Below are positions 37,031 through 48,387 of a stretch of 64,000 nucleotides of DNA, one piece after another. The stretch covers positions 1-64,000 of the forward strand of contig NZ_CDBY01000067.1 in the NCBI RefSeq assembly GCF_000820125.1, in the 5' to 3' direction. Each line of letters begins with the position of its first letter. The first letter of the stretch is position 1. The position numbers and the translations under genes were made by a program. Below the pieces are notes generated by a model, which was given only the letters and a program-made list of their open reading frames with translations, was not told where the DNA came from and made no database searches. The DNA is from Aeromonas simiae. Its GTDB lineage: Bacteria; Pseudomonadota; Gammaproteobacteria; Enterobacterales; Aeromonadaceae.

Positions 37031-37807
37031 ATGTCGCTTTCGGCCGTCGTCGGTGAGACCGCCAACCAGAGTCTGCCCCGCCACGTGGCCATCATCATGG
37101 ATGGTAACGGGCGTTGGGCCCAGCAACGCGGCAAGATCCGTGTGCAGGGGCACAAGGCCGGGGTCAAGTCGGTGCGCGAGGCTGTCTCGTTTTCCGCTCG
37201 GGCTGGGATGGAGGCGCTGACCCTGTTTGCCTTCTCCAGCGAGAACTGGCGCCGCCCGGAAGGGGAAGTCAGTGCCCTGATGGAGCTGTTCATGATGGTG
37301 CTTGGCCGCGAGGTCGACAAGCTTCATCAGAACGGCATCCGGTTGCGGGTGATTGGCGATATCTCCCGTTTCAGCGAACGGCTGCAGGAGAAGATTGCCA
37401 AGGCCGAGGCGCTCACCGCCAACAATGCGGGCATGACCCTCAATATCGCCGCCAACTATGGCGGTCAGTGGGACATAGTGCAGGCCGCCCGGCGACTGGC
37501 TGACGAGGTGGCTGCTGGCCACCTGCGCAGCGACCAGATCACCGAGTCCACCTTTTCCGACTATGTCTGCATGGCCGATCTGCCGCCGGTGGATCTGCTG
37601 ATCCGCACCGGTGGCGATCATCGCATCAGCAACTTCCTGCTCTGGCAGATGGCCTATGCCGAACTCTATTTCACCCCCGTGCTGTGGCCCGATTTTGACG
37701 AACAGCACTTCAGCGAGGCCATCGCCTCCTTCGTCAGCCGCGAGCGGCGCTTTGGTTGTACCGGCGAGCAGATCCGCACGCTGATTGCCGAACGACAGAC
37801 CAAGTAA
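37031..37807 (+). CDS. uppS: Undecaprenyl diphosphate synthase
   Basis: A 258-residue cis-prenyltransferase that extends farnesyl diphosphate with eight isopentenyl units to make the carrier lipid for murein and O-antigen. [17 protein letters not shown] holds the catalytic Asp and the diphosphate-binding residues; [13 protein letters not shown] and [19 protein letters not shown] are family motifs. The ATG at 37031 follows GGAGA; an in-frame start 15 bases upstream lacks a ribosome-binding site. Gene order uppS-cdsA-dxr follows the Vibrio pattern, unlike E. coli where dxr comes before uppS. Confidence 0.96.
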   Translation: MSLSAVVGETANQSLPRHVAIIMDGNGRWAQQRGKIRVQGHKAGVKSVREAVSFSARAGMEALTLFAFSSENWRRPEGEVSALMELFMMVLGREVDKLHQNGIRLRVIGDISRFSERLQEKIAKAEALTANNAGMTLNIAANYGGQWDIVQAARRLADEVAAGHLRSDQITESTFSDYVCMADLPPVDLLIRTGGDHRISNFLLWQMAYAELYFTPVLWPDFDEQHFSEAIASFVSRERRFGCTGEQIRTLIAERQTK

Positions 37808-37831
37808 CCGCTCCCCCGAAGAGGAACTCTC

Positions 37832-38680
37832 TTGCTAAAACAACGTATCATCACTGCCCTGCTGTTAATTCCCCTGGTCTTCGGGGCGCTCTTCTTTCTG
37901 CCCATCAAGTGGTTTGCCCTGCTGGTTGCCGGCGTCTTTCTGCTCGGCTCGCTGGAGTGGGGGGCCTTTGTCGGCGCCCGATGGCGTTACCCTGTCTCGC
38001 TGCTGCTCTGCCTGTTGCTAGGTGCCACCCTGCTGTGGCAACCGGTCGAGCAGCTGTGGGGGCCGGCGTTGGCCGCGCTGCCCAACGCGACCCTCTATCT
38101 CTCCGGCTCCTGGTGGCTGCTGGCACTGCTGCTGGTGGTGCGTTACCCGGCCAGCGCCACCTTGTGGCGCGGTTCGGTCTGGCTCAAGACCCTGTTTGGT
38201 GCCGCCACCCTGATCCCCTTCTTCTGGGCCATGCTCTCCCTTCGCTGTGTCGAGATTTGGCACGACAGCAGCACTGGCGCCTGGATCCTGCTGTTTGTGA
38301 TGGCATTGGTGTGGGCTGCCGACTCCGGCGCCTATTTCTTTGGCAAGGCGTTTGGCAAGCACAAGCTGGCGCCTGCGGTCAGTCCGGGCAAGACCATGGA
38401 GGGGATGTTCGGTGGCTTGCTGTGTGCCAGCCTGCTGGCCGTCGGGGTGACTTGGTATCAGGGCGCCGATGGTCACACCACGCTGATCGTGCTGGCCAGC
38501 TCTCTGCTGGCGGTGCTGGCCTCCATCCTTGGCGATCTCAGCGAGAGCATGTTCAAGCGTGAGGCCGGCCTCAAGGACTCCGGTGCGTTGCTGCCCGGTC
38601 ACGGGGGTATCCTCGATCGCATCGATAGCCTGACCGCCGCACTGCCGGTGTTCCTGCTCAGCTACCTGCTGCTCTCCTAG
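37832..38680 (+). CDS. cdsA: Phosphatidate cytidylyltransferase
   Basis: A 282-residue inner-membrane enzyme making CDP-diacylglycerol from phosphatidate and CTP, the precursor of all phospholipids. Several hydrophobic spans are followed by the signature [19 protein letters not shown] and then DRIDSLTA, with the catalytic acidic residues. The start is TTG at 37832, five bases after GAGGAA, giving [14 protein letters not shown] as in E. coli CdsA. Its stop overlaps the SD of dxr. Confidence 0.95.
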   Translation: MLKQRIITALLLIPLVFGALFFLPIKWFALLVAGVFLLGSLEWGAFVGARWRYPVSLLLCLLLGATLLWQPVEQLWGPALAALPNATLYLSGSWWLLALLLVVRYPASATLWRGSVWLKTLFGAATLIPFFWAMLSLRCVEIWHDSSTGAWILLFVMALVWAADSGAYFFGKAFGKHKLAPAVSPGKTMEGMFGGLLCASLLAVGVTWYQGADGHTTLIVLASSLLAVLASILGDLSESMFKREAGLKDSGALLPGHGGILDRIDSLTAALPVFLLSYLLLS

Positions 38681-38688
38681 GAGTGACC

Positions 38689-39876
38689 ATGGAAAACCTG
38701 GTGATCTTGGGCGCTTCCGGCTCCATCGGTCAGAGTACCCTCAAGGTGGTGCGTCAACACCCGGGGCGCTGGCAACTGCTGGCGCTCACGGCGGCGCGCA
38801 GTGTCGATTCGATGCTGCGGGACTGCCTCGAGTTCTCCCCCCGCTTTGCGGTCATGGTGGACGAGCTGGCCGCCGGTGAGCTCGCTGGTCGCCTGCGGGC
38901 TCATGGCTGCCCCACTCGGGTCTTGTCTGGCACCGATGCCTTGTGTGACGTGGCGGCTCACCCCGATGCCGACAGCGTGATGGCGGCCATCGTCGGTGCG
39001 GCCGGCCTGCCGGCCACCCTGGCAGCGGTGCGTGCCGGCAAGCGGGTGCTGCTGGCCAACAAGGAGTCACTGGTGATGTCGGGGGCGCTGTTCATGGACG
39101 CGGTGCGTGAGCACGGTGCGACCTTGCTGCCCATCGACAGCGAGCACAACGCCATCTTTCAGAGCCTGCCGGCCGAGGTGCAGAGTCACCTCGGTTTTTG
39201 CGATCTCGCCGCCGCCGGGGTCAGCAAGATCCTGCTGACCGGCTCGGGTGGCCCTTTTCGCTATCGCGACATCGAGACGCTGGCGGCAGTGACCCCCGAG
39301 GAGGCGATCGCTCACCCCAACTGGTCGATGGGGCCGAAGATCTCGGTCGACTCGGCCACCATGATGAACAAGGGGCTCGAGTACATCGAGGCGCGCTGGC
39401 TGTTTAATGCTGCGCCCGAACAGATACAGGTGATTATCCATCCCCAGTCGGTGATCCACTCCATGGTGCAGTACAAGGATGGCTCGGTGCTGGCCCAGCT
39501 CGGCAATCCCGATATGTGCACGCCGATCGCCCACGCCATGGGCTATCCGCAGCGGATCGTTTCCGGCGTGGAACCTCTGGACTTTTTCAGTGTCGGAGAG
39601 TTCAGTTTCATTCGTCCCGATGAGCGGCGTTACCCCTGCCTGCGGCTGGCCATCGAGGCCTGCGCCGCCGGACAGGCGGCCACCACGGCGCTGAATGCGG
39701 CCAATGAGGTGGCGGTCGCGGCCTTCTTGCAAGGCGGCCTTGGCTACATGGCGATCGCCGGTCTGGTCGAGCGCGCCTGTAGCCGCTTTGGGGGCGAGGG
39801 GGTGAGCGATCTGGCGGCGTTGCTGGATCTGGACGCGCGGGTCAGACGACAGACGCAACAATGGCTGGAGGAATAA
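38689..39876 (+). CDS. dxr: 1-deoxy-D-xylulose 5-phosphate reductoisomerase
   Basis: A 395-residue NADPH-dependent enzyme of the MEP isoprenoid pathway. [15 protein letters not shown] is the nucleotide-binding loop, [11 protein letters not shown] and [13 protein letters not shown] hold the metal and substrate residues, and [20 protein letters not shown] is the flexible active-site region. The ATG at 38689 is favoured by AGGAG five bases upstream; a GTG six bases before overlaps that SD. The stop overlaps the rseP start by one base, so the two are translationally coupled. Confidence 0.96.
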   Translation: MENLVILGASGSIGQSTLKVVRQHPGRWQLLALTAARSVDSMLRDCLEFSPRFAVMVDELAAGELAGRLRAHGCPTRVLSGTDALCDVAAHPDADSVMAAIVGAAGLPATLAAVRAGKRVLLANKESLVMSGALFMDAVREHGATLLPIDSEHNAIFQSLPAEVQSHLGFCDLAAAGVSKILLTGSGGPFRYRDIETLAAVTPEEAIAHPNWSMGPKISVDSATMMNKGLEYIEARWLFNAAPEQIQVIIHPQSVIHSMVQYKDGSVLAQLGNPDMCTPIAHAMGYPQRIVSGVEPLDFFSVGEFSFIRPDERRYPCLRLAIEACAAGQAATTALNAANEVAVAAFLQGGLGYMAIAGLVERACSRFGGEGVSDLAALLDLDARVRRQTQQWLEE

Positions 39877-41228
39877 TGGGCGGAGTACTCTGGAATATTG
39901 GCGCCTTCATCATCGCGCTGAGCATTCTGGTCGCGGTGCATGAGTTTGGTCACTTCTGGGTGGCGCGGCGCTGTGGCGTAAAGGTGGAGCGTTTCTCCAT
40001 CGGCTTTGGCCGGGCCATCTGGCGCCGGCTTGGCAAGGATGGCACCGAATATGTGGTGGCCATGATCCCGCTCGGCGGTTACGTGAAGATGCTCGATGGC
40101 CGGGTCGACGAGTTGCAGCCCGGTGAGGAGCGCCAGGCTTTCAATCACAAGAGCGTCTGGGCCCGCATGGCCATCGTGGCTGCCGGCCCGTTTGCCAACT
40201 TCATCTTTGCCCTGCTCGCCTTCTGGCTGATGTTCATGATCGGTGTGCCCTCGGTCAAGCCGGTGGTCGGTGAGGTGCGACCCGGCTCCATCGCCGCCGA
40301 GGCTCGTCTTGAGCCCGGTATGGAGATTGTCGGGGTGGGGGAGACCGCAACCCGTGACTGGGAGGGGGTGACCTATGCCCTGCTCGAGCGCATGGGGGAG
40401 TCGAGCCTCACCTTGCAGGTGCAGCAAAAAGAGACCCAGTATGCGGTGAGCCGCGAGCTGTCGATTGCCGGCTGGCGCTTTGATCCGGACAAGGAGTCCC
40501 CGGTCACCAGCCTCGGTATCATTCCGCTCGGGGCTCAGGTGCTGCCCGAGGTGGCCATGGTGGTGCCCAAGGGGGCGGCCGAGCAGGCCGGCCTGCAGGC
40601 CGGCGATAAGCTGCTGCGCATCGGCGATCAGACCATCACCCACTGGGAGGAGTTTGCCCGTGTGGTGCAGTCGGCGCCTGGCCAGAGTCTGGTGCTTGAG
40701 GTGCAGCGCGGGGACGCTATCGTGCCACTGACCCTGGTGCCACAGAGCCGGACGACCAAAGGTGTCACCAGCGGTTATGTCGGTGTGGCCCCCAAGGTGG
40801 TTCCATTACCGGATGAATATCGAATTCTGCTACAGTATGGCCCTCTGCAGGCCCTGTGGCATGGCGCGCTCAAAACCTGGGATCTGATCGGCCTGACGTT
40901 CAACATGATTGGCAAGTTGATCGGTGGCATCGTTTCCCTCGACAATCTGAGCGGCCCGATTTCGATTGCCAAGGGAGCCGGTAGCAGTGCCGACTACGGC
41001 CTGGTCTATTTTCTGGGTTTCCTGGCGCTCATCAGTGTCAACCTGGGGATCATCAATCTGTTCCCCCTGCCGGTGCTGGACGGTGGACATCTGGTCTACT
41101 TCCTGATCGAGGCGGTACGGGGGCGTCCTGTGTCCGAGCGGACCCAGGAGATCGGTTTCAAGATTGGTGCAGCCGTTCTGGTATTCCTGATGGGAATTGC
41201 GCTGTTTAATGATTTCACCCGCCTCTGA
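39876..41228 (+). CDS. rseP: Site-2 protease RseP
   Basis: A 450-residue inner-membrane zinc protease that cleaves anti-sigma factor RseA after DegS, freeing sigma E during envelope stress. HEFGH at residues 22-26 is the zinc site at the same position as in E. coli, and [12 protein letters not shown] carries the third ligand. Two PDZ domains lie between (about residues 125-300), with [12 protein letters not shown] before them. The ATG at 39876 follows GGAGG and overlaps the dxr stop. bamA, a sigma E target in E. coli, follows. Confidence 0.95.
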   Translation: MGGVLWNIGAFIIALSILVAVHEFGHFWVARRCGVKVERFSIGFGRAIWRRLGKDGTEYVVAMIPLGGYVKMLDGRVDELQPGEERQAFNHKSVWARMAIVAAGPFANFIFALLAFWLMFMIGVPSVKPVVGEVRPGSIAAEARLEPGMEIVGVGETATRDWEGVTYALLERMGESSLTLQVQQKETQYAVSRELSIAGWRFDPDKESPVTSLGIIPLGAQVLPEVAMVVPKGAAEQAGLQAGDKLLRIGDQTITHWEEFARVVQSAPGQSLVLEVQRGDAIVPLTLVPQSRTTKGVTSGYVGVAPKVVPLPDEYRILLQYGPLQALWHGALKTWDLIGLTFNMIGKLIGGIVSLDNLSGPISIAKGAGSSADYGLVYFLGFLALISVNLGIINLFPLPVLDGGHLVYFLIEAVRGRPVSERTQEIGFKIGAAVLVFLMGIALFNDFTRL

Positions 41229-41262
41229 GTGGCGGGCATCAACAAGGACACATAAGAACAAA

Positions 41263-43686
41263 ATGGCCGTGAAAAATGCATTGGTGTTGAGCTGCCTGTT
41301 GGGCGCCTCTCTGACCGTTCAGGCTGCCCCTTCCACCTTTACCGTGCAGGATATCCAGGTGGACGGGCTGCAACGGGTGACCCTGGGTGCCGCCCTGTTG
41401 AACCTGCCGATCCGGGTCGGTGATCAGGTTGACTCGGTTTCGCTGGCTGGCGCCATCAAGCGCCTGTATGCCACCGGTAACTTCGAGGATGTGCAACTCT
41501 ATCGCGATGGCAATGTGCTGATGGTGCAGGTCAAGGAGCGCCCGACCATCGCTAGCATCGAGTTTTCCGGCAACAAGGACATCAAGGAGGAGCAGCTGAC
41601 CCAGACGCTGGAGTCCTCCGGCATCCGCGTTGGTGAGCCGCTCGACCGTACCATGCTGAGCTCCCTTGAGAAGGGGCTGGAAGATTTCTACTACGGTGTG
41701 GGTAAGTACTCCGCCAAGGTCAAGGCCATTGTCACCCCGCTGCCGCGCAACCGGGTCGATCTCAAGCTTACCTTCGTCGAAGGGCAGGCGGCCAAGATCC
41801 AGCAGATCAACATCGTCGGCAACCAGGTGTTCCCGGAAGAGAAGCTGCTCAGCCAGCTCTCGCTAAAAGATGATGTGCCCTGGTGGAACTTCACCGGCGA
41901 TCAGCGCTATCAGAAGCAGAAGCTGGCCGGTGACATCGAGACCCTGCGCTCTTACTACATGGATCGCGGTTACATCCGCTTCCAGCAGGAGTCGACCCAG
42001 GTCTCCATGACCCCGGACAAGAAGGGGGTCTATGTCACCCTCAACATCAAGGAAGGGGAGCAGTACAAGATCGCCGGCGTCCAGCTCAAGGGGGATCTGA
42101 TCGGTCGCGGCGGTGAGATGCAGGGGCTGATCCCCATCGAGTCAGGCAGTACTTACTCCGCCAGTCAGGTGACCCACACCGAAGAGGTGCTCTCCAAGTT
42201 CCTCGGTCGTTATGGCTATGCCTACCCCAAGGTGGCCACCTTCCCGCAGATCAATGACCAGACCAAAGAGGTCGAGCTCATCGTCAACATCGAGCCGGGC
42301 CCGCGTGTCTATGTGCGCAACATCAACTTCACCGGTAACGTGACCACCAAAGATGAGGTGCTGCGCCGTGAGATGCGTCAGATGGAGGGCACCTGGCTCT
42401 CTTCCGACAACGTCGAGCAGTCCAAGACCCGTCTCAACCGTCTCGGTTATTTTGAGACCGCCGAGGTGGAGACCAAGCGAGTACCGGGCAGCGATGACCA
42501 GGTCGATCTCGATTTCAAGGTCAAGGAGCAGCCTGCCGGCTCGATCAACGCCGGTATCGGCTACGGTACCGAGTCGGGCATCAGCCTGACCGCTGGTCTG
42601 CAACAAGACAACTTCATGGGTACCGGCAAGAAGATCGGTATCACAGCCAGCACCAACGACTACTCCAAGAACGTTGATCTGAGCTACACCGACCCCTACT
42701 TCACGGTAGATGGCGTCAGCATGGGCGGCCGGGTCTACTACAACAAGTTCAGCGCCAAAGACGCCAACATCGTCGACTACGAGAACGAGACCATTGGTCT
42801 GCGCGTCTCCAGCGGTTTCCCGGTCAACGAGACCAACCGCCTCGACTTCAGCGTCGGTGTCGAGCAGAACAAGATCTCCCAGGTGAACGCCTACCTGCAG
42901 ATCCAGAAGTTCTGGGACATCTACGCCGACGGCAGCGACAGCTCGGGCCGCGTCAAGTTTGATGTGGTGGACTTCACCGCCGGCTGGACTCGCTCCACCC
43001 TCAACAAGGGGATGTTCCCGACCTCCGGCGACCGTCAGCGTCTGAACGGCAAGATCACCGTGCCCGGCATGGATCTGCAGTACTACAAGCTGAACTTTGA
43101 AGACGCCCACTACTTCCCGATCGATAGCGAGCACAAGTGGGTGATGGCCGGTAAGTTCCGCGCCTCCTACGGCAACGGCTACGGCAGCAACGGCGATTAT
43201 GACCACACCCTGCCGTTCTTCGAGAACTACTTCGCCGGTGGTTTCGACACGGTGCGTGGCTTCAAGAGCAACACGGTCGGTCCTAAGGCGCTCTATCGTG
43301 CCAACGATTTTGGTAACGACGTCATCATGGGCACCACCAGCTCGGTCGGGGGGAACGCCCTTACCGTGGCCTCGTTCGAATTTATCGTGCCGACGCCGTT
43401 TGCCTCCGAGAGTTACCAGCCGCAACTGCGTACCAGCTTCTTCGTGGATGCCGGCTCGGTGTGGGACACCACCTTCAACTACGACGTCTATGCCGATCGC
43501 TGCGTGAGCGGCTGTCAGTATCTCATCGACTACTCCGATCCGGCCAACATCCGGGTGTCGGCGGGGATGACGATGCAATGGCTCTCGCCGATGGGACCGC
43601 TGGTATTTACCCTAGCGCGCCCCCTCAAGAAATATGAAGGGGACAGTACTGAGTTCTTCTCCTTCAACATCGGCCGTACCTTCTAA
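41263..43686 (+). CDS. bamA: Outer-membrane assembly factor BamA
   Basis: An 807-residue Omp85 protein, the core of the BAM machine that inserts outer-membrane beta barrels. The signal peptide ends at about residue 21 (TVQA), then five POTRA domains reach to about residue 420, followed by a 16-strand barrel. [19 protein letters not shown] carries the conserved VRGF loop-6 motif, and the chain ends FNIGRTF with a terminal aromatic. Length is close to E. coli BamA (810). The ATG at 41263 gives a proper signal sequence; an upstream open frame overlaps rseP and is not used. Confidence 0.97.
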   Translation: MAVKNALVLSCLLGASLTVQAAPSTFTVQDIQVDGLQRVTLGAALLNLPIRVGDQVDSVSLAGAIKRLYATGNFEDVQLYRDGNVLMVQVKERPTIASIEFSGNKDIKEEQLTQTLESSGIRVGEPLDRTMLSSLEKGLEDFYYGVGKYSAKVKAIVTPLPRNRVDLKLTFVEGQAAKIQQINIVGNQVFPEEKLLSQLSLKDDVPWWNFTGDQRYQKQKLAGDIETLRSYYMDRGYIRFQQESTQVSMTPDKKGVYVTLNIKEGEQYKIAGVQLKGDLIGRGGEMQGLIPIESGSTYSASQVTHTEEVLSKFLGRYGYAYPKVATFPQINDQTKEVELIVNIEPGPRVYVRNINFTGNVTTKDEVLRREMRQMEGTWLSSDNVEQSKTRLNRLGYFETAEVETKRVPGSDDQVDLDFKVKEQPAGSINAGIGYGTESGISLTAGLQQDNFMGTGKKIGITASTNDYSKNVDLSYTDPYFTVDGVSMGGRVYYNKFSAKDANIVDYENETIGLRVSSGFPVNETNRLDFSVGVEQNKISQVNAYLQIQKFWDIYADGSDSSGRVKFDVVDFTAGWTRSTLNKGMFPTSGDRQRLNGKITVPGMDLQYYKLNFEDAHYFPIDSEHKWVMAGKFRASYGNGYGSNGDYDHTLPFFENYFAGGFDTVRGFKSNTVGPKALYRANDFGNDVIMGTTSSVGGNALTVASFEFIVPTPFASESYQPQLRTSFFVDAGSVWDTTFNYDVYADRCVSGCQYLIDYSDPANIRVSAGMTMQWLSPMGPLVFTLARPLKKYEGDSTEFFSFNIGRTF

Positions 43687-43700
43687 CAGGGAAAGCCTTC

Positions 43701-43720
43701 AGGGCGCCGCGAGGCGCCCT
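43701..43720 (+). terminator. Hairpin between bamA and skp
   Basis: A perfect 8-bp stem AGGGCGCC / GGCGCCCT with loop GCGA, without a T-run. It may act as an RNA-processing or stability element rather than a terminator. Confidence 0.4.
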
Positions 43721-43794
43721 ATAACAAAGGCGGTCATGCCGCCCCTTAGTGGTTTGTCAGTCACCCTAAACAGATATAGGGACGAGGAGTTAGT

Positions 43795-44301
43795 GTGAAG
43801 AAAGTAGTGAAAGTTGCTGGTTTGACCCTGGCCCTGATGACCGCCGGCATGGGTTCCGCCATGGCCGACACCAAGATCGGCGTGGTTGACATGGAGCAAG
43901 TGTTCCAGCGTCTGCCGCAGCGCGAGCAGGTCTCTGCCCAGCTCAAGCGTGAGTTCGAACCGCGCGTGCGCGAGCTGCAAAAGCTGGAGCAAGAAGGTCA
44001 GAAGCTGGTCGAGAAGTTCCAGAAGGACGAAGCCTTCATGAGCAAGGACCAGAAGAAGCAAAACCAGGAGAAGCTGGCCAAGCTGCAGATGGAGTTCAAC
44101 CAGAAGCGTCAATCCTTCGAGCAGGATAACGCCCGTCGCCAAGGCGAAGAGCGCGCCAAGATCCTCAAGCAGGTCAAGAGCGCCATCGACCAAATCGCCC
44201 GTGACGGTGGTTATGACCTGATCCTGGAGAACAACGCGACTCCGTACTCCTCCAGCAAGATGGACATCACCTCCCAGGTTATCTCCAAAGTCGGCAAGTA
44301 A
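43795..44301 (+). CDS. skp: Periplasmic chaperone Skp
   Basis: A 168-residue chaperone that carries unfolded outer-membrane proteins to BamA. The signal peptide spans residues 1-24 (GSAMA), then mature [18 protein letters not shown] opens the trimerisation part. Long charged helices (residues about 45-120, [17 protein letters not shown]) form the tentacle coiled coil. The start is GTG at 43795 after GAGGAG. It lies between bamA and lpxD, as in E. coli. Confidence 0.95.
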   Translation: MKKVVKVAGLTLALMTAGMGSAMADTKIGVVDMEQVFQRLPQREQVSAQLKREFEPRVRELQKLEQEGQKLVEKFQKDEAFMSKDQKKQNQEKLAKLQMEFNQKRQSFEQDNARRQGEERAKILKQVKSAIDQIARDGGYDLILENNATPYSSSKMDITSQVISKVGK

Positions 44302-44315
44302 GAGCATCTGATTCA

Positions 44316-45338
44316 ATGGCATTCACTCTCGAACAGTTGGCCCAGCGTCTGGGGGCCCAGGTCCACGGTGACGGTAACCTGGAAATTCGCAAGGTAGCGA
44401 CACTGGAAAAGGCCGGGGAGGGGGAGATCTCCTTCCTGTCTAACAAGAAGTATCGGCATTACCTGGAGCAGACTCAGGCCGCCTCGGTGCTCATCACCGA
44501 GGCCGACTTGCCGTTCTGCCCCACCAATGCCCTGGTGCTGAAGGACCCTTATGTCGGTTTTGCCCGCGTGGCCCAGCTGCTGGACACCACGCCGCAACCG
44601 GCGCAGGACATTCATCCGAGCGCCGTCATCGCGGCTGACGTGAAACTGGGCGAGAGGGTTGCCATCGGTGCCAATGCGGTCATCGAGTCCGGCGTGGTGC
44701 TGGGCGACGATGTCCGCATCGGCCCGGGCTGCTTTGTCGGCAAGCACAGCAAGTTGGGTGACCGCTCCCGCCTGTGGGCCAACGTCACCCTCTATCACAA
44801 TGTGACCATGGGCACCGACTGTCTGGTTCAATCCGGCACAGTGATCGGGGCCGATGGTTTCGGTTATGCCAACGAGCGTGGCGAGTGGATCAAGATCCCC
44901 CAGCTCGGCGGCGTCACCATCGGTAACCGGGTCGAGATCGGTGCCTGCACCACCATCGACCGGGGTGCGCTGGAAGACACCCGCATCGCCGACAACGTCA
45001 TCATCGACAACCAGTGCCAGATCGCCCACAACGTCGAGATCGGCTACGGCACCGCCGTGGCGGGGTCGACCGTGATGGCCGGTAGTCTCAAGGTCGGCAA
45101 ATACTGTATCATTGGCGGCGCATCTGTCTTCAACGGGCACATGGAGATCTGCGATCAGGCCACCGTGACCGGCATGGCCATGGTGATGCGACCGATCACC
45201 GAGCCCGGTATTTACTCCTCCGGCATCCCCCTGCAAACCAACAAAGAGTGGCGCAAGACCGCCGCCCGGGTATTGCGTATCGAGGAGATGCACAAACGGA
45301 TCAGCAAGCTCGAAAAGAAGCTGAGCGACGAACAATAA
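44316..45338 (+). CDS. lpxD: UDP-3-O-acyl-glucosamine N-acyltransferase LpxD
   Basis: A 340-residue enzyme adding the N-linked hydroxyacyl chain in lipid A synthesis. The N-terminal uridine-binding domain ([29 protein letters not shown]) leads into a hexapeptide beta helix, and [16 protein letters not shown] holds the catalytic His. A C-terminal helix (RISKLEKKL) contributes to acyl carrier binding. Length equals E. coli LpxD (341). It is followed by fabZ after 23 bases. Confidence 0.96.
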   Translation: MAFTLEQLAQRLGAQVHGDGNLEIRKVATLEKAGEGEISFLSNKKYRHYLEQTQAASVLITEADLPFCPTNALVLKDPYVGFARVAQLLDTTPQPAQDIHPSAVIAADVKLGERVAIGANAVIESGVVLGDDVRIGPGCFVGKHSKLGDRSRLWANVTLYHNVTMGTDCLVQSGTVIGADGFGYANERGEWIKIPQLGGVTIGNRVEIGACTTIDRGALEDTRIADNVIIDNQCQIAHNVEIGYGTAVAGSTVMAGSLKVGKYCIIGGASVFNGHMEICDQATVTGMAMVMRPITEPGIYSSGIPLQTNKEWRKTAARVLRIEEMHKRISKLEKKLSDEQ

Positions 45339-45361
45339 ACGATTGGTATAGGGTTACTCCT

Positions 45362-45823
45362 TTGACACAAGAAGCGAAACGCCTGGATATCCAGGAAATC
45401 ATGGGGCTGTTGCCGCACCGTTATCCGTTCCTGATGATCGATCGCGTGGAAGACTACGTGATCAGCGAAGAGCGCAAGACCCTGCGTGCCATCAAGAACA
45501 TCTCGTTCAACGAGCCCATCTTTCAGGGACACTTCCCGGCCAAGCCGGTGTTCCCCGGGGTGCTGATCCTCGAAGCCATGGCCCAGGCCACCGGCATCCT
45601 GGCCTTCACCATGGTGGGCAAGCCCTCCCCGAACGAGCTTTACTACTTTGCGTCCATCGATAACGCCCGCTTCAAGCGCCCCGTCGGCCCCGGTGATCAA
45701 CTGGTGCTGGATGTGGAGTTCCTGAAGGAGCGGCGCGGTATTGCCAAGTTCACCGGCGTCGCCACCGTCGACGGTGAAGTGGTCTGTACTGCCGAGTTGA
45801 TGTGCGCCAAACGCGAGATTTAA
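45362..45823 (+). CDS. fabZ: 3-hydroxyacyl-ACP dehydratase FabZ
   Basis: A 153-residue hot-dog-fold dehydratase of fatty-acid elongation. [14 protein letters not shown] contains the catalytic His, [22 protein letters not shown] the catalytic Glu region, and [19 protein letters not shown] is also family-typical. The start is TTG at 45362, which gives [17 protein letters not shown]. coli FabZ also starts with TTG. The SD (AGGG) is weak. An upstream open frame overlaps lpxD. Its place among lpx genes is conserved, linking lipid A and phospholipid supply. Confidence 0.94.
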   Translation: MTQEAKRLDIQEIMGLLPHRYPFLMIDRVEDYVISEERKTLRAIKNISFNEPIFQGHFPAKPVFPGVLILEAMAQATGILAFTMVGKPSPNELYYFASIDNARFKRPVGPGDQLVLDVEFLKERRGIAKFTGVATVDGEVVCTAELMCAKREI

Positions 45824-45825
45824 CT

Positions 45826-46617
45826 GTGACTGACCAGACTGCCATCATTCACGACACCGCCATCGTCCATGAGTCTGCCGTGATCGGCAAAGGGGTAGAG
45901 ATCGGCCCCTTTTCCGTCATCGGCGCCGAGGTGACGATCGGTGACCACACCTGGGTCGGTTCCCATGTGGTGATCAAGGGCCCGACCAAGATTGGTCGCG
46001 GCAACAAGATCTTCCAGCACACCTCCATCGGTGAGGATTGCCAGGACAAGAAGTACGCCGGTGAGCGCACCTACCTCGAGATCGGTGACAACAACGTCAT
46101 CCGCGAGAACTGCACCATCCACCGTGGTACCGCCCAGGATCAGAGCCTGACCAAGGTCGGCAGCGGCAACCTGTTCATGGTCAACGTGCATGTGGCCCAT
46201 GACTGCGTCATCGGTGACAACTGTATCTTTGCCAACAACGCCACCCTGGCCGGTCACGTCCACATCGGGGATTTCGTGATCTTCGGCGGCCTCTCTGCCA
46301 TCCACCAGTTCGGCCGGGTCGGCTCCCACGCCTTCGTCGGTGGCTGCGCCGCCCTCAACAAGGATGTGCCGCCCTACGTGATGGCCGCCGGCAACTATGC
46401 CAAGCCGTTCGGGGTCAACTCCGAAGGGCTGCGTCGCCGTGGTTACAGCAGTGAGGCCATAGTGGCGGTCAAGCGCGCCTACAAGGAGATCTACCGCTCC
46501 GGCAAGACCATCGAAGAGGTGCTACCGGTGCTCGAAGAGATGGCCAAGGCCGAGCCGGCCGTCCAGCTCTATGTGGATTTCCTCAAGGCCAACGAGCGCG
46601 GGATCATCCGTGCCTAA
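45826..46617 (+). CDS. lpxA: UDP-N-acetylglucosamine acyltransferase LpxA
   Basis: A 263-residue hexapeptide acyltransferase, first step of lipid A synthesis. [23 protein letters not shown]-type repeats, [10 protein letters not shown] and [14 protein letters not shown] with the catalytic His are present; [13 protein letters not shown] and [15 protein letters not shown] close the helix and open the C-terminal helices. The start is GTG at 45826, two bases after the fabZ stop, giving a length one residue above E. coli LpxA (262). It overlaps the lpxB start. Confidence 0.95.
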   Translation: MTDQTAIIHDTAIVHESAVIGKGVEIGPFSVIGAEVTIGDHTWVGSHVVIKGPTKIGRGNKIFQHTSIGEDCQDKKYAGERTYLEIGDNNVIRENCTIHRGTAQDQSLTKVGSGNLFMVNVHVAHDCVIGDNCIFANNATLAGHVHIGDFVIFGGLSAIHQFGRVGSHAFVGGCAALNKDVPPYVMAAGNYAKPFGVNSEGLRRRGYSSEAIVAVKRAYKEIYRSGKTIEEVLPVLEEMAKAEPAVQLYVDFLKANERGIIRA

Positions 46618-47749
46618 GCCGATCCGCATTGGCATCGTCGCCGGAGAAGTCTCCGGCGACATCCTCGCGGCCGGCCTGGTACGCGAGCTTCTGCAGCGCT
46701 ACCCGGATGCCCAGTTCGAAGGGATCGCCGGGCCGCGCATGCAGGCGCTTGGGGTCAAGGCGCTGTTTGAGATGGAAGAGTTGGCGGTGATGGGGATCAG
46801 CGAAGTGCTGGGCCGTCTGCCGCGCATCCTCTCCGTTCGTCGTCAGCTGCTGCGCCATTTTATCGATAATCCGCCCGATATTTTCGTCGGTGTGGATGCC
46901 CCCGATTTCAACATCGGTGTGGAGCTCAAACTGCGCCGCGCCGGGATCAAGACGGTCCACTATGTCAGCCCCTCGGTGTGGGCCTGGCGTCAGGGCCGCA
47001 TCCACAAGATCAAGGCCGCCACCGACATGGTGCTCGCCTTCCTGCCGTTCGAGAAGGCCTTCTACGACCGCTTCGATGCCCCCTGCCGCTTCGTCGGCCA
47101 CACCATGGCGGATGACATTCCGCTGGCGCCGGAGCAAGCCCCGGTGCGCGCCGCGCTCGGCATCGATCCGACGCGGCGCTGGCTGGCGGTGCTGCCCGGC
47201 AGTCGCAGTGCCGAGGTGGGCTTCATGTCGCCCCTGTTTCTCGAGGCGTGCAAGCGCCTGACGGTGCGCTATCCGGATCTCGGCTTCATCGTGCCGCTGG
47301 TCAATGAGCGGCGCCGCGAGCAGTTCATGGCCATCAAGGCCGAGGTGGCGCCGGATCTCGACATGGTGCTGCTGGAAGGGCAGGGACGTGAGGCGATGAT
47401 CGCCGCCGATGTGGTGATGCTCGCCTCCGGCACCGCCGCGCTCGAGGCCATGCTAGTGAAAAAGCCGATGGTGGTGGGCTACAAGCTCAAGCCGTTCAGC
47501 TACTGGCTGGCCCAGCGCTTGGTGAAGACCGAGTTTGTTTCGCTGCCGAACCTGCTCGCCGGTTGCATGCTGGTGCCCGAGCTCATTCAGCACGAATGCA
47601 CGCCCGAGAATCTGGTGGAGGAGGTGAGCAAGTTCTTCGAGCACGACAACCGCGCGCTCATCGCCACCTTCACCGAGCTGCACCGCCAGATCCGTTGTAA
47701 TGCCGATCGTCAGGCCGCCGAGGCGGTACTGGCGTTGATCGCCCGATAA
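46610..47749 (+). CDS. lpxB: Lipid A disaccharide synthase LpxB
   Basis: A 379-residue GT-B glycosyltransferase that joins lipid X to UDP-diacylglucosamine. [53 protein letters not shown] and LPGSRSAEV are LpxB signatures; [12 protein letters not shown] lies in the C-terminal donor-binding half. The start is GTG at 46610, overlapping the lpxA stop by eight bases, so the genes are translationally coupled. Length is close to E. coli LpxB (382). Confidence 0.95.
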   Translation: MPKPIRIGIVAGEVSGDILAAGLVRELLQRYPDAQFEGIAGPRMQALGVKALFEMEELAVMGISEVLGRLPRILSVRRQLLRHFIDNPPDIFVGVDAPDFNIGVELKLRRAGIKTVHYVSPSVWAWRQGRIHKIKAATDMVLAFLPFEKAFYDRFDAPCRFVGHTMADDIPLAPEQAPVRAALGIDPTRRWLAVLPGSRSAEVGFMSPLFLEACKRLTVRYPDLGFIVPLVNERRREQFMAIKAEVAPDLDMVLLEGQGREAMIAADVVMLASGTAALEAMLVKKPMVVGYKLKPFSYWLAQRLVKTEFVSLPNLLAGCMLVPELIQHECTPENLVEEVSKFFEHDNRALIATFTELHRQIRCNADRQAAEAVLALIAR

Positions 47750-47754
47750 TCTCT

Positions 47755-47774
47755 GGCGCAGCGCAGGCTGCGCC
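47755..47774 (+). terminator. GC hairpin between lpxB and rnhB
   Basis: A perfect 8-bp stem GGCGCAGC / GCTGCGCC with loop GCAG is followed by CTCTCT instead of a T-run. It is probably not a full terminator. Confidence 0.35.
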
Positions 47775-47792
47775 CTCTCTCAAGGTAGAACC

Positions 47793-48383
47793 ATGACCAT
47801 CGAGATCCCGAGCAACCTGATCGTCGCCGGCGTGGATGAGGTGGGTCGCGGCCCCCTGGTGGGGGACGTGGTCACCGCCGCGGTGATCCTCGACCCGCGC
47901 CGCCCCATCGCCGGGCTCAATGACTCCAAGAAGCTCTCCGAGAAGAAGCGGCTGGCCCTGTTTGACGAGATCAAAGAGAAGGCGCTGGCGTATGCCATCG
48001 GCCGGGCTAGTCCGGCAGAGATCGACGATCTCAATATCCTGCACGCCACCATGCTGGCGATGCAGCGCGCCGTGGCGGGGCTCGCCATCCCCCCCGAGCT
48101 GGTCTTCATCGACGGCAACCGCTGCCCTGACTTACCGATGAAGGCGCGCGCCGTGGTCAAGGGTGATAGCCTGGTGCCTGCCATCAGCGCCGCCTCGATC
48201 CTGGCCAAGGTGACCCGCGACGGCGAGATGACCGAGCTGGATGCCCGCCACCCCGAGTACGGTTTTGCCCGTCACAAGGGCTACCCGACGGCGGAGCACC
48301 TCGCCGTTTTGGCCAGCCGTGGCCCGCTGCCCGAGTATCGTCAGAGCTTCAAGCCGGTGCGCCGCGCCTTGGGACTGGAGTAA
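47793..48383 (+). CDS. rnhB: Ribonuclease HII
   Basis: A 196-residue nuclease removing RNA from RNA-DNA hybrids, including single ribonucleotides in [24 protein letters not shown] holds the first catalytic Asp-Glu pair, FIDGNRCP the next Asp, and [19 protein letters not shown] the rest of the active site. The final [11 protein letters not shown] is family-typical. Length is near E. coli RNase HII (198). dnaE follows four bases later, so the two are co-transcribed. Confidence 0.96.
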   Translation: MTIEIPSNLIVAGVDEVGRGPLVGDVVTAAVILDPRRPIAGLNDSKKLSEKKRLALFDEIKEKALAYAIGRASPAEIDDLNILHATMLAMQRAVAGLAIPPELVFIDGNRCPDLPMKARAVVKGDSLVPAISAASILAKVTRDGEMTELDARHPEYGFARHKGYPTAEHLAVLASRGPLPEYRQSFKPVRRALGLE

Positions 48384-48387
48384 CCCC